Positions 13,101 to 24,935 of a DNA stretch of 64,000 nt are shown in pieces. The DNA is from Anthopleura xanthogrammica (lineage: Eukaryota; Cnidaria; Anthozoa; Actiniaria; Actiniidae). The position numbers and the translations under genes were made by a program. The DNA lies in NCBI GenBank assembly GCA_964019055.1, contig OZ025206.1:19020860-19084859 (forward strand), read 5' to 3'. The notes under the pieces are model-generated. The model ran no database searches, was not told the DNA's origin, and saw only the letters and a list, made by a program, of their open reading frames with translations. Position 1 is the stretch's first letter. Each line of letters begins with the position of its first letter.

Positions 13101-16100
13101 ATGCTGAAATGAGGCTAACCCAGAATGAATATGTCTGTAATCAAGATCAATACGTATATAATATATACTAAGCCTATATTCTTTCGTACATATGATAAAG
13201 AAAAGAAAAGAATTACGAAGAAAGTAAGGAAAATCAAGAAAGAAACACTCAAAAAAGTCGAGAGGTTGGATAAATGGAGGAGAACACGTTTTTCCGAAGT
13301 TCAAATGAAGGCTGCAAAGGATTGTTGGGCTGAATTTGAGGACGCGAGGTGGCATAGCATTTTGATTCCGTAATCCTATGCAGCGCGAAACCGTCATCAG
13401 TCTTCCTTTGAACTTTGGCGAATAATCCATTCCCAGCTTTGCTAATATTCGTCGTGATCGTAACATCCTATTATTTTTGTACATTTTCAATTTGAAAGAT
13501 GCAGGGACAGAATCCCCTTCCTTCAAGTTTGTAATTCTTTTAATGTGATGTCGCTACGCGGTAATATTTATGAAGTAAACTCTATTTTATTGAACCATTA
13601 AACAACCTCTGGGCTGATCAAAGTCAAGGCGCAGCTAACTCACGGATCGAACTCTGAAACAAACTCTAGGCTGATCAAAATCAAGGTGCAGCTAGCTCAC
13701 AGATCGAACCCTGAGACAAACTATAGGCTGATCAAAGTCAAGGCGCAGCTAACTTACAGATCAAACCCTGAAACAAACTCTAGGCTGATCAAAATCAAGG
13801 CGCAGCTAGCTCACAGATCGAACCCTGAGACAAACTATAGGCTGATCAAAGTCAAGGCGCAGCTAACTCACAGATCGAACTCTGAAACAAACTCTAGGCT
13901 GATCAAAATCAAGGTGCAGCTAGCTCACAGATCGAACCCTGAGACAAACTATAGGCTGATCATAGTCAAGGTGCAGCTAGCTCACAGATCGAACCCTGAG
14001 ACAAACTATAGGCTGATCAAAGTCAAGGCGCAGCTAACTCACAGATCGAACTCTGAAACAAACTCTAGGCTGATCAAAATCAAGGTGCAGCTAGCTCACA
14101 GATCGAACCCTGAGACAAACTATAGGCTGATCAAAGTCAAGGCGCAGCTAACTCACAGATCGAACTCTGAAACAAACTCTAGGCTGATCAAAATCAAGGC
14201 GCAGCTAGCTCACAGATCGAACCCTGAGACAAACTATAGGCTGATCAAAGTCAAGGCGCAGCTAACTTACAGATCAAACCCTGAAACAAACTCTAGGCTG
14301 ATCAAAATCAAGGCGCAGCTAGCTCATAGATCGAACCCTGAGACAAACTATAGGCTGATCAAAGTCAAGGCGCCATTAACTCACGGATCGAACCCTGAAA
14401 CAAACTCTAGGCTGATCAAAATCAAAGCGTAGCTAACTCACAGATCAAACCCTGAAACAAACTCTAGGCGCAGCTAACTCAGCTCACAGATCAAATTAGA
14501 ATTTAGCGTGTTGGGTTTTGCGAAAGAGAGGAAACTGGAGACCCCGCAAAAAAACCCTTGAATCAAGGAAATGACCTAACAAACTCCGGTCACATGTAAA
14601 ACTCTGGCAAGACCAAATATCAAACCGGAAACCTGAGATGTGAGAGGAGATTGTACTCTACACGACACGAGTGAAAAAAACACTGCACATGCTCCGAAGT
14701 TTGTCGTGTTTACGAAGAAAACCATTGGAGATTTACCAGCGTTAAGTAAATCTCTAAAGTTAAGCCCGTCCGTGAAAAGTTAGTGCTTATTTTTTCCTGA
14801 CACATTACTTTAGTTGTTTTCTTTCCCTGGTCAAATAATATGAGAGAAATTCGCATATTATAAGACATGTAAATCTCCAATGGTTTTTTTCGTAAACACG
14901 ACTCGTCTGTGAATTTTCTGCCGAACTTCCGAGCTTGCGCAGTGCGTCCCCCCCCCCCCCCCCCCCCGGTCACTCAACACCACTGAACCATTCCCTTTCA
15001 TTCCGTTTTTTTATCGCGATTTCCGAATTATTTTACAGCCAAGGTTACGGTCATTTGCCTCTTTACAAAGGCACCAACTCTAAACCACCCGTGAACAAAC
15101 CTGCAGCAGAACCCTTATCTTACACGACCACCACTGCCGACCAGAACCCGACCATCCAGGGTAACGGAGGATCTACAACTGGTTATGATGGGTCAGGAAG
15201 ATTCTGCTTGTTTCAAACCGCGCGTCAAATCCCTTGTCCTGTGGCTGTCAACAAGAAGGTGAAGCAGACGTACCGTTATTACTGTGGGAGTATGTTCAAG
15301 AAAATCTGCTCCGGTCAGAGGTAAGAAAACCACCCCAGGATAACCTAGATAAATGAAGGAGTGAAAACACGTGCTTGTTATATGTGGTGGAATGTTAGTA
15401 ATGAAGCTTCCATGTGTAAGATAAAAACTAAGAGTGTTTTCCATTTGTCCAGAAAAACCGGTAATATCGGTTGGAATACAAATGGAACTGTCACTTTTTC
15501 GGAACTCACTTCCAACCGAAAAAAGTGGAACACCTTTCGAGCTTGTCCAGCCACTCCGGTTTGTACGAACCAACTGGAATTGTCTGAACCATTTGAGAAT
15601 TTCTCGGAATTTCTCAGGCCCAGTTGTCTAATTCGCAGGTTCATATTTGGTAGGTGTATAGTTGGTTTGAACTGTTTCATTGAAACCATTCTCGTCTCGG
15701 TTTCATTAACCGGTTTTTCTGGACAAATGGAAAGAACCCTAAATCTTTGAAGAGTCTTCTTTGATGGACACTAGAGAAACATTACTCACGCGTGTACATT
15801 TCAGCACGTCTTCCTGGAATTCAAGATAGCACTATAGTAAGAAAATATACGTTCATTTTCTCCGAATATACATAAAGTTTCGTGAGCCGACTTTTGTGAG
15901 ACCAAGATCCGTTATTTTACTAGTAATAAAGACAGTATGAAAGAATTAGCCTTAGGTTTCATGAACTGCCTTTAACTTTTGCATTTTGTAAAGTCCATTT
16001 GTCAGGCAAGTTTGAAAGTCAAATTTTCATAAATACACAATTTCACAACGAAGTTCTCAACTAAGCTGTTTACAGTCATAGAGCATGCGCAAACGTCTTT

Positions 16101-19100
16101 TCCATTTTTGACCAAGACCAGGTGTTGGAATAATAGACACTCTTATTCCCAAGTGAATGACACGGGAACACACGATGCGACTACTGCGCGTAACAAGATT
16201 TTAGAAGCATGTCACACGCATAGCAATTTTTCCTTAAAACAATGAGAATTCTGAATCAATGTTTTTATTAGCAAAATTTCAAGTCGTGTTCCTAGTTGCG
16301 CGGACCGTTGAAGAAATAGAAAGCGATTGTACTTCTGCATATCTTTGTTTGCAACGTTGCGCATTGGCGATGTGGACCCGCGGAGCAATTTCTTTGTTAG
16401 TGTGTGCAACGCTGCACCAAGTGAGCAGTCTCCCAGTCGTTCCTGTCAAGGACAATTACTCTTGACTCACTCATTGAATTAGGATCAGTAGCACTTGTAA
16501 AGTCTTCTATTCAAAGTATTCTTAAAATGGGTCTGTATAATGTAACAAGCCTGAAGATGCCATGACACATAGCTGTGCGCTTCTTCCTCTGACTTGTTAA
16601 GTGCTCTCCCTGAACTTGCAGATTGTTTTGGCACAGGCGCGCGCGGGTGTGGAAGGTGGGGGGAATTCTTGGGAGTAACCTGATAGGTTGATACTCCATG
16701 CAGGGGGAGTTGTGTATAATACGCCTAGTCACCCCATGTTAGACACCTCGTAAACAAGCACGAGTTCCATGGCCAGAAGAAATGAAATTTAAAAATTCTT
16801 GTTTACAATCAGAGTGTTTTAACTCTTTTTAAAAGTATCTGAAGTAGAAGAATGCCTAGGCGCACCATAACCAAATGAAATTCCTTTCACGTGATGTCAA
16901 AGCAGCTCAATTTGGAGGACAATTCTCTCCTGACAATTGCAACCTATTGTTTTGTCCTCCAAACTGAGGTGCATTCTGAAGTGCCGCAAGGGGTCAATAC
17001 CAAGTTCATCCAAATACAACCATATACCTTTTGACACTCACTCGTATGTGATGATATTAATCTACAGATGGGTATATGTGCCCGAATACAAGATCGAGAT
17101 GAAGACCGTCTATACAACAGTAAGAGACTGTTGTCCAGGATTCACTGGACCCAAGTGTGATAAAAGTAAGTTCAACAATAATATTGCTGGTATTTATATT
17201 TTGGTTTTAGCAAATGATTTACGAGAATCTCGAATATGACGATTAGGGAGAAGTCAAAACTAGGATATGAGGTCAACAAGGCGGATCTATCAGTAATCTC
17301 TGCCAAAAGGTGTTGGCACTGCTGAAACATGGAACAACAATTCATTATATACGCATCCCCTCTTAAATAACGAACGAGCTCCACTTGCTCCTGTTGTATG
17401 TTTACGTTTGTTTGGTGTAGCTCCTGCTTGCCTAAGTGAACCCCCGGGGTCTAACCTTTTTAGCAGAGACGTATCTCTATCACACGCCGTTGGTGGGGGA
17501 GGGGATGGGAGGGGAAAGGAGAGGGAGGGGGCTTGAAATGCAAAGACTTCCAAAGAACCGTTACTTTTGTACCGCCTTTGTTGATTCGTAGTTATTTAGT
17601 TATTTATTTATTTAACTTGGTGACGGCTGTAGCTTATAGTGGTTTTCGTACGAAGGGCAAATAGCCGTACTGTATCTTACCGTAACCGTAACTACTTGTG
17701 TTATTGGATGAATTACTGGAAGATGATAGTAAGGCATGCGCATGTTATTGTTACGGCATGTCGTACTGTGTACGTGCTGTGTACGTGTTGTAGGTCAGTA
17801 CCGTATGTTTCCCACTCATACGAAAACCCCTCTAATGTCTGCAAAAATGAAGATAATGATGCTATTTGTATCCTTTATTTATCGACCACTAATATAGAGG
17901 TGAAGTTGAATGCTCATTGTATCATTCTTGTTTTCACAGCCTGTTTTAATTGCACTGTTTTCGAGAGCTGGCAGAAGAGACTCCAAGCCGTCGAAAGGGT
18001 AACATTAGCAACATTATTGAATATATGTATTTTCATTCAACTCTTTCAACAATAATTTAATTAGGGATCTTTTTTTTACCTTAGAATGTTAAGTGGGGTC
18101 AAGCCTTAGCCGTAAGACGTTTTTCTTCTATTCTCTAGGGTCATCATCCTCCATTCAGAAGTTTGACACAACGATTATTATTAATTTGATTCGCTAAATA
18201 TAAAACAGGTGTAAGATAAGACTGAAGACGCTGCATCGACGTGAATACGTCAAATGTTTTCTTTTTGCCTTTTAAAAGAATTCATAAATAATTCATATGC
18301 TTTGGGCCCATTTATATATAGTGACGGAAGACCAAAGGGCCGTGAGTATAAGCAAGGGAAAATTACTAATTCTCTTCCTTCATTCCACACTCCCTTTCCC
18401 AAAAATCCTTGGGTAGAGAGAGGAGGGGCTTACACGCACCCTTTCACCACCACCATGGGTACGTCTCTGAAGTAATGTGATAAATTGCGACCAAAAACTC
18501 CTCGAAGCATAGGAGGCAACTAAGAAGGTCTACCTATGAATGTAAGACACCAAGTATTGGAATTGATTCCAGGTCATTTTGTTGGGTTAATTCGCAAGTC
18601 ATTTCCTGTCTCGTGCGGAATGCATGGTTATCACCTGAATCGCAAGTGTTCAATAGAATTCTTTCTGGCTTTACAGCACATGGTGGTCAGTGTTTGACCC
18701 TCATTTAGAGCAGATAATGAGATTCAAAGACTTTTGTCAGCTGATTAATGCTAGCAATCTAGCAATGCTAGATGCGGTCTCTCAGCTCACAGACAGACAG
18801 AATTATTTGCACCTCTAAATCTAAAGATATTTTTACAAATATATATAAATACATTTTTAATATTAATTATAAATAGATTGTTAATGTATAAATAGAAAAT
18901 TACATATTAGAAATTTATATATGTATACAAGCTATTTACAAAACCAAATTGATAAATAATTATATAGATACCTCATTCATGCACAGTTCCACAAAATTCT
19001 CTGATACAATTCTTTCAATATTCTTTAGCTGCTAAGAGGATCACCCTCTCCACCAGTGTCAGAAGTAACTAATGGAGCTGGACAAGTAGGAGCCCGCGGA

Positions 19101-21747
19101 CCTGCCGGGCCACCTGGTCCCCAAGGACCTGCCGGGCCGAAGGGAGATAGTGGACCTGCTGGTCCCAAGGGGTCCGCCGGACTCCCAGGATCCAAAGGTG
19201 CTACTGGACTTCCAGGTACTTTTCCATGTCATTAAAAACCATCCACACCCCAATTCTATTGTTTTATGTAGGTTTTGAGATCCAGGTCTAGACCTTCATT
19301 CTTAAAGCCGGGGCGGCTTTGATTATCAGCAGGGGAGTGCGGGGCTGAATTCAAAACCCGGGCATGGTTTTGAATTTGAAATTCAAGACCTGTCCCCGGT
19401 TCCGCTATTATCTTCCATGAAAACAATAGAATTGGATTGTGGCTGGTTTTTAAATCGGTTCAAACTCATGGGTTCGGGCTTTCATTGAAATTCAAGGGCT
19501 CAGCATCGGGCTGCGCCCTCGGCATCGCTCTCGAATTTCAATGAAAGCCCTCGCCCAATAGTTTGAACCTTTATTTCTTTTACTCTTACTGGACCCTTTT
19601 AAAAGCTTGCAATATCTGCTTTCTTTCTCTGTGGCTGGTGCGTCTAATAAATTGTCCACGTTTTCTCGTGGTATATGTTTTTATATACCACGGTCCGCGT
19701 CATCGATCAAGGCGTTCAAATTTATTGTATTCATTTTGTAGGTCAATCAATACCTGGCCCACAAGGGTCCTTAGGGCTTCCTGGCCGACCGGGAGAATCG
19801 ATCGTTGGCCCGGCTGGGCTTCCAGGAAGACAGGGGCTAAAGGGAAATCCAGGACCACCGGGACTTCCGGGTGTACCGGGGATCCCTGGAAGAAGAACCC
19901 CTACTGGTGTGCCTGGAGGAGAAAATCCTACTTCGGTAAGAACACAGAGTCGTGTTTCGTTCAGGGAGTCTTTACTAAGAGTAGCACCTACCTCTATAGT
20001 TGGGCTGTAAGCCAGCATATTCCACGGCTGTTAAGCGGTCATCCTCTCGGAGAATTGCCAAGCGGTCGCTAAAAATAGGCGGTTGACTGCTTAATCAAGG
20101 TCGTAGCAGGGGGAGGGGCCGGGGAGGGGGGCTGTGCTCCCACAATAATTTTGGATGTACTGTATATTGAACACTGAAAATTTTGGCTCTGTTACTAATA
20201 CATAGGGCGTTTTATAATATAACTCCCCCCCCCCCCCCCCAATACTTTTGACCTAGGGGCCCCAATATTTTTGGCTTTCCTACGGCCCTTTTAATAGAGG
20301 TTTGAATTGGTGCCAAAACCTTCTTTTGGACTTTGACAAGTGGCCACCTGAACTTGCAGAATATTCTGTGACGCCATAGTTCGTTTTCGCCTGTTCAGAC
20401 ACTGAAACTTTCAAAACAATCGTAAATATGACATTCTCAAATACGAAAGGCTGAAACTCAACATTTTTTAGGATCAACATTTTGTCTTTATGATTTACGA
20501 CTTTTTAAAATTGAGTAATTTTAATTTTTCAGACTATGGATATGAAAGATATTATGGAAGAGTTTTCTGCTTTGCTTTTTAGAGTGAAAGAACTCGAAGA
20601 CAGAGGTAGTAGCCATCTCTTGATGGACGTTAACAGTGCTTTTCATGTATTGCGACCTCGACACGCACGCTGGGTTTTCTGGGCTTTTAGATCCAGTTCA
20701 AACGTCGATCTTCTCATGATCCGAACCTAATAACATCAAAGAAGACCACCTTGTTATCCATTGTTTTCAATGCGTTCGCCTCATGAGAAGATCGACTTTT
20801 GAACTGGCCATTATGGACCTTAGCTTTCATCACTCAAACCACTAGTATCTGAGGCTCTTTTACGATTGGTGGATGAAAGCCAAGCACGCGCGAGAAATCG
20901 TGCCAAATCTAGAGTTATTTCGGATACAGAAACATCATAAGCACTCTTATTTCACGATCACACGAAGCAGATCTAGAGGGAAAGCGGTTCGAACCCCGAT
21001 TTCAATCTTTAGAAGGGTGTAAAAATCAATGGAATTAAATTTTGAAGGAACCTAAACACACAAAAACCAATCTTGCAATCCGTGGAACGGTATAGAGAAA
21101 TATCTGATCTTTGTTCACCGGCCGATACATTATTTTTATTTTGCTCATTTGTCTCTTCTAACACTTTTGACAACAACAATGTCTTTCCTCGTCCTGCATG
21201 TGCTATTTATCTGGCATGCAAGTTTCTTCCTCCACAAAAGCCAAGCAACTAAATTCCAGTTTCCTCTGTGAGTTACCCTTGCTTTCAATTGACTTAAGGC
21301 CCATTTTACACTGGCCATTTTTGCTGCCATTTTTGCGGCGATGCTTCTAAAGAAACATTTATCCAGGTAATCTTGGTGTCTGGAATAAAACTTTTCCAGT
21401 TAATCCTTTACCTGACAATGACCAAAATCGCAGTGTAAACAGGCCTTTAGATCGTCCAGAAGTTGTTTCAGGCTTTGAACAAATTTTGGAACGTTTTTAG
21501 GTCTATACCTTTACCAAAATAAATATTTTATTTTCTCTTTGCTCTTTTATTTTCTCCATCAGTCGAAGCGTGTAATTGTCCTGTACGGAGAGAGCCAGCT
21601 CTAAAGGCAACAGGTCGGGTTCCAATCACAGAAAGGCGATACCCAAGTCCCCCTAAAGAACGGATCCGACCAACGCCCGAAAAGGAAGTGATTACCGAAG
21701 AGATCCCGACCACCCCTGATGACATGTTTGGTCCTCCTGCATTGTAA
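10153..21747 (+). CDS. EMI-domain short collagen, secreted (EMID1 / collagen XXVI-like)
   Basis: Seven coding exons: 10153-10283, 15039-15320, 17068-17165, 19039-19215, 19742-19935, 20533-20605, 21563-21747. All are flanked by GT/AG with matching phases and give 379 aa. Domains: signal peptide (1-21, [20 protein letters not shown]); a Thr/Pro linker; an EMI domain (about 98-170) with spaced Cys, ending [15 protein letters not shown] and then [11 protein letters not shown]; two Gly-X-Y blocks (about 186-229 and 234-287) with short breaks at SI-P and SIV; a possible short coiled coil from exon 6 (295-318); and a Pro/Arg-rich tail with one CNC pair. The layout matches the EMID1/COL26A1 group, matrix proteins that assemble through EMI and collagen segments, but the collagen part is short. 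AATAAA at 21747-21752 overlaps the stop. The exon 4 acceptor was chosen at 19037-19038 because the nearer AG at 19027-19028 breaks the frame. Confidence 0.9.
11815..12240. mobile_element. two partial copies of an interspersed MITE family, one interrupted
   Basis: The sequence around TTACGGCATGTCGTACCG...GTCAGTACC occurs twice here (about 11932-11985 and 12021-12230). It occurs again near 17750-17810 and 49410-49460. Family ends carry TTTCGTATG. The second copy is split by the foldback element at 12051-12208. The whole lies in intron 1 of the EMI-collagen gene. Confidence 0.65.
12051..12208. mobile_element. nested palindromic element flanked by TATA
   Basis: Near-complete palindrome. The left arm, from TATAGAACC through AAATCCTATAATG and GACGTCAAATTTATTCTTTT, matches the reverse complement of the right arm ending GGTCTATA. 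Arms are about 70 bp around a centre of about 15 bp. It interrupts another repeat, where TATA appears at both ends. That fits insertion with a TA-type duplication as in Tc1/mariner-related MITEs. Each arm contains GACGTC. Confidence 0.75.
12782..12952. mobile_element. 171 bp foldback MITE
   Basis: Arms of about 64 bp (GAATAGACCTAATCGGCTAA ... CAAAACCTCTGGG and its inverse) enclose about 43 bp. No coding. Lies in intron 1 of the EMI-collagen gene. Confidence 0.85.
13609..14475. repeat. 57 bp satellite, about 15 units in a 114 bp two-unit pattern
   Basis: Tandem unit GCTGATCAAA(G/A)TCAAGGCGCAGCTA(A/G)CTCACAGATCGAACxCTGAxACAAACTxTAG. Because 57 is divisible by three, one frame stays open for 248 codons with a 19-residue period. 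Two variants (GCTAACTC...ACTCTAG and GCTAGCTC...ACTATAG) alternate along most of the array, making a dimeric higher-order unit. The array lies in intron 1 of the EMI-collagen gene, so the long frame is very likely not translated. Confidence 0.93.
14703..14902. mobile_element. 200 bp MITE with 34 bp inverted ends
   Basis: GTCGTGTTTACGAAGAAAAC...GAGATTTAC at the left is inverted at 14869-14902 with one mismatch. It lies about 135 bp before exon 2 of the EMI-collagen gene. A C homopolymer (about 14947-14967) follows between the element and the exon. Confidence 0.8.
15440..15731. mobile_element. 292 bp MITE with perfect 23 bp inverted ends
   Basis: TCCATTTGTCCAGAAAAACC-GGT (15440-15462) is exactly inverted at 15709-15731. 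A second inverted pair (CAACCGAAAAA and related) lies inside. No coding. Lies in intron 2 of the EMI-collagen gene. Confidence 0.85.
16885..17000. mobile_element. copy of the 'TTGGAGGACAA' MITE family
   Basis: Contains TCACGTGATGTCAAAGCAGC, CTCAATTTGGAGGACAA and the inverted TTGTCCTCCAAACTGAGGTG. The same inverted pair recurs near 23955-24070, 26500-26600 and 37305-37420, so this is a dispersed family with four copies in the window. Confidence 0.75.
17638..17828. mobile_element. about 190 bp MITE-like copy with TTTCGTACG ends
   Basis: Begins GTGGTTTTCGTACGA and ends CTCATACGAAAACCCC. Inner parts (CCGTACTGTATCTTACCGTAACCG, and TTACGGCATGTCGTACTGTG) match the copies at 11.8-12.2 kb and 49.28-49.48 kb. 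Lies in intron 3 of the EMI-collagen gene. Confidence 0.7.
20693..20807. mobile_element. 115 bp inverted-repeat element, first of two copies
   Basis: CCAGTTCAAACGTCGATCTT-CTCATGA at the left is inverted at the right end (TCATGAGAAGATCGAC...GAACTGG). A related, more diverged copy lies at about 24441-24525. This copy lies in intron 6 of the EMI-collagen gene. Confidence 0.75.
21293..21451. mobile_element. possible MITE with GGCCxxTTTACACTG ends
   Basis: TTAAGGCCCATTTTACACTGG at the left and CGCAGTGTAAACAGGCCTTTA at the right form an imperfect inverted repeat. It sits about 110 bp before the last exon of the EMI-collagen gene. Confidence 0.5.
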
Positions 21748-22629
21748 ATAAATTAAAGATTTATGTATAGTTATTATAACTCAACTAGTGGGGGGAGGGG
21801 TAGAATAGCTTTGGTATGAACTGAGAAACATATGGCTTTTTAATTAAGTGTTTTGATTGGATGGTGTTAAATTTGTCGGCTTTTGATTGGTTGACTGCGG
21901 AAGACATTTCAAGGTCGAACACAGCACCTTCACGGCACGGCTCGTCCGTATATTTTTATTCTATACAAAGTCTGCTCTAAAGATTATAAACATTGTTATG
22001 TGCCACTTTTTTCTTGAAATTTCATTAAAAAACACGGAGGATATTTTGTGTGTCAGGTCTTGGAAAGGATCGTAATTTTACGCGAGGTTTAACCTGAAAA
22101 GGACGAAACAGAAAAATAAAACAAGAAGACATGGTGCAATGTTGAGGGACCTCATCAGGAAATTATTACTTCACTGATTATTGATTATTACTTATAATTA
22201 ATGTTTTAAGTATATGTTATGTATAATGTGGAGATGGGTAATGAGCTTAGCAAACTAGTTGTTAATATACGAGGCCTAACGGAAGACATATGCTAATCGT
22301 ATGCGTTTTGGAAGTTATAGTTGCCATATAACATATAATATGTTAAGGGGTCATTTGGAAGGACGTAGCAGGCCCCGGTCAACTCGTGTGTACTGTTATT
22401 ATTGTGAAAAAAAGTTACTGAAGCAGCTTACAGTAAAACATAACGCGTTTTCGCCAATTTTTTTTAAGTGGCGGCCAGGTCTAGGACTTCGAAAGAGGGA
22501 GAGGACATGACCCCCTATATCTCCCACTATATGTGGGCTTAAATAGAGGCTTGCATTCAACAGGGACGGGGGCATGGCCCCCCCTACACCCCCTTAGCTC
22601 TCAAACTGACTTGGCAAATTCCACCTGAG

Positions 22630-22928
22630 TTAAAGGGGCACTTGGATGAAAGTTGGAAATGACTTGAACTTGGTTAAACTTATCTATATGGCCGCCAAGC
22701 AACATATTTTCTTCACAAAATTGGCGGATATAAATTATCAATTTTTTTCAGCATCTAAATTGAGTAAATGTTCTTTTAGTTTTTATACAGAAATTTTTCA
22801 ACCGCAAGTGGTTCCCAGGTTAATTTTTTTATCAATTTCATAATCATAATCGAGTCATATTATCCACAAATATTTGAATTATTCGGACTTTTAAAAAAAT
22901 GGCCGTTTTCATCCAAGTGCCCCTTTAA
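22630..22928. mobile_element. piggyBac-type MITE (TTAA target site), copy 1
   Basis: TTAA followed by AGGGGCACTTGGATGAAA at the left. TTTCATCCAAGTGCCCCT followed by TTAA at the right. The 18 bp ends are perfect inverse copies, and TTAA flanks are the hallmark of piggyBac transposition. About 300 bp, no open frame for a transposase. A second, longer copy sits at 35703-36056. Confidence 0.9.
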
Positions 22929-23164
22929 TATGTGCACGTATAGCGTGAGCAATACTTTGTCTCTGCAACAGGATTTTGTAACAGAAAAACGTCACACGAA
23001 TGATTTAAAGCCTGTTTCTTAACACGTCCCTGCTCCACGACCCTAATTGCGGGGTACTTTAGCAAAGGGGTTAGCTTTAGGGTTATAAAGAATTTGTAAT
23101 TAAGGTTAATTAAAATCACTTTCTAAAAACGTTCTTGTGCTTTCACCCTTATGGGGCCAATGGA

Positions 23165-23340
23165 TCATCAAATAGTCCCCTCCACAGTGCCGTGCGCCAT
23201 TTTAAAAGGTAGCCATGCCTTTGAATCGAAATGAAAAAACGGGGAGCTTGCAATGATAGAGACCTTTTTTTAACACCTTGAACAATTATTCGCGTCTCTT
23301 TCATTGCAAGCTCACCGTTGGTCTCGGCTAAACCTTTCTA
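23165..23340. mobile_element. copy of the 'GCGCCATxTTGAAAGGTAGCC' MITE family
   Basis: Starts CCACAGTGCCGTGCGCCATT-TTAAAAGGTAGCC, with a central inverted pair GAGCTTGCAATGATAGAGAC / TTTCATTGCAAGCTCACCG. Related copies are at 24778-24935 and 59866-60075. Confidence 0.75.
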
Positions 23341-23945
23341 TTGGCAAGATATATAGAACAAATCGCCAAAACAAGTTTCAATGAAGGCTTAGAGAGTCGG
23401 AAGAGTGCCGTCGTCAAAATTCGCCTTATGATTGGCCATTTGCAACAAACAGTCACGTGCTGATATATTACTTTGATAACGAATCAATACAGCCCAATGT
23501 CCCTTGGGGAAGACTCTGCTGGATGGCAAACAAACTTGAAATTGATTCGTATCTTGAAATCGAAAGTATCTTATAAGAGAAACAAATTATTTTGGAAAAG
23601 GTCTTGGATATGACATTAGTTATCCCGCAAAAAGAATAAAAATAAAGGCTCCTGAGTTTTTTTGCCATCCAGTAACAGTCACGTGACTGCTTGTTGCAAA
23701 AGGCCTTTTGTCAGCGCACCTTATCAAAATTTCTGCACGCAACAGGATGGTAAGAGGAGGGGGGTCGGGGAGAGGGGTCGTTATTATTGTTAATTTTACA
23801 GCAATATTATTCTTAAATATTTTCGTATTTTAATATTTCACACACTTAAAACTTGTAATTCAACTTATTTAAAATAATATCTTTTCACACGCCGTTACTG
23901 CCCTAATATGTCCACTGAACAAGCCCCAAAAATAATACCCATATT

Positions 23946-24100
23946 ACAGACTCCTCGCAGCACGTCGGAATGCACCTCAATTTGAAGGACATAATAATAG
24001 GTTCCCATTTCCAGAAGATTGAAATTCCTCAGTTTGTTTTGTCCTCAAAATTGAGGTGCTGTGATGTCAGGTGAGAGGGATCTATACCCTATCACCGAAC
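23946..24100. mobile_element. second copy of the 'TTGGAGGACAA' MITE family, inverted
   Basis: GGAATGCACCTCAATTTGAAGGACA pairs with TTTTGTCCTCAAAATTGAGGTG across a 60 bp centre. It is diverged from the other three copies in the window. Confidence 0.65.
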
Positions 24101-24440
24101 GTTACATCACCGTAGCTATGTTGGAGATATTTAATACCACCAACATGGCCGCTATGCCCTTGTTTGAGAATGTTTGAAAACCATTGATCCTTGTTCTACA
24201 CGATACTCATCTAATGTTTTTACCAGCAACCATCCACGATTGTTTATATAAGTACGCCGGGAACTATCCTACTCGAAACTTGATCGAAGCAATATAAATC
24301 AATTTAACGGGGACGTATGCAAGGGGCCTGGTTTATATGATGTAAGATGTCTATGGAGCAAGCTAGTCCCCTTGGGAAAGAAAAGCAATGCAATAAACCG
24401 TACGCCAGCGCCGGTATAATCTATAAACTCGTACAGTAAG

Positions 24441-24525
24441 GCCAAGTTCGAACGTCGATCTTCTCATGTGCAATCATCCATTGTTTTGAATACATTCGGC
24501 TCATGTGAAGTTCGACGTTTAAACT
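24441..24525. mobile_element. second copy of the CGTCGATCTTCTCATG inverted-repeat element
   Basis: Shares GTTCGAACGTCGATCTTCTC at the left and CTCATGTGAAGTTCGACGTT at the right with the element at 20693-20807. Confidence 0.65.
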
Positions 24526-24777
24526 AGCTAGTCCTAAGAATAGATAAAGATTAAAGAAAACAATCAACAGGGATGTGACCAGATAAATGGAAAGTTACGC
24601 ATCGTTTTGAAAACTCCTCTTCTCTTCTCACAGAGTGCTCGTGGTCATCTTATTGCCCCGTTTCTTTGAGTGACTCTGACATTTTAGTTCTCGAAGAAAC
24701 TTGGTTATCTATTATGTTTGGTAGTTTGTTGTCTATTCATGTAACACGTACGGTTAGAAAAGCCGTCACACTTTATC

Positions 24778-24935
24778 AATAGACCCCTTCACAGTTCCCT
24801 GCGCCATCTTGAAAGGTAGCCGTACCTTTGCATTGAAGCAAGACGAACGGTGAGCTTGCAATGATAGAGACCTTTTTTAACACCTAACCCTTGGACAATT
24901 ATTCGCATTTCTCTATCATTGCATACGGCTAAGAA
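24778..24935. mobile_element. second copy of the 'GCGCCATxTTGAAAGGTAGCC' MITE family
   Basis: Starts AATAGACCCCTTCACAGTTC-CCTGCGCCATCTTGAAAGGTAGCC and contains GTGAGCTTGCAATGATAGAG with an inverted counterpart (CTCTATCATTGCA) near 24912. The right terminal part is shortened. Confidence 0.7.

Noticed and set aside
13686..14432. 248-codon repeat protein frame
   Set aside because: It lies in a satellite array in an intron; the open frame follows from the unit length of 57.
19743..20018. Minus-strand Gly/Pro-rich frame resembling collagen
   Set aside because: Antisense of collagen exon 5; Gly-X-Y DNA often reads as Pro/Gly-rich on the other strand. The sense frame has proper splice sites.
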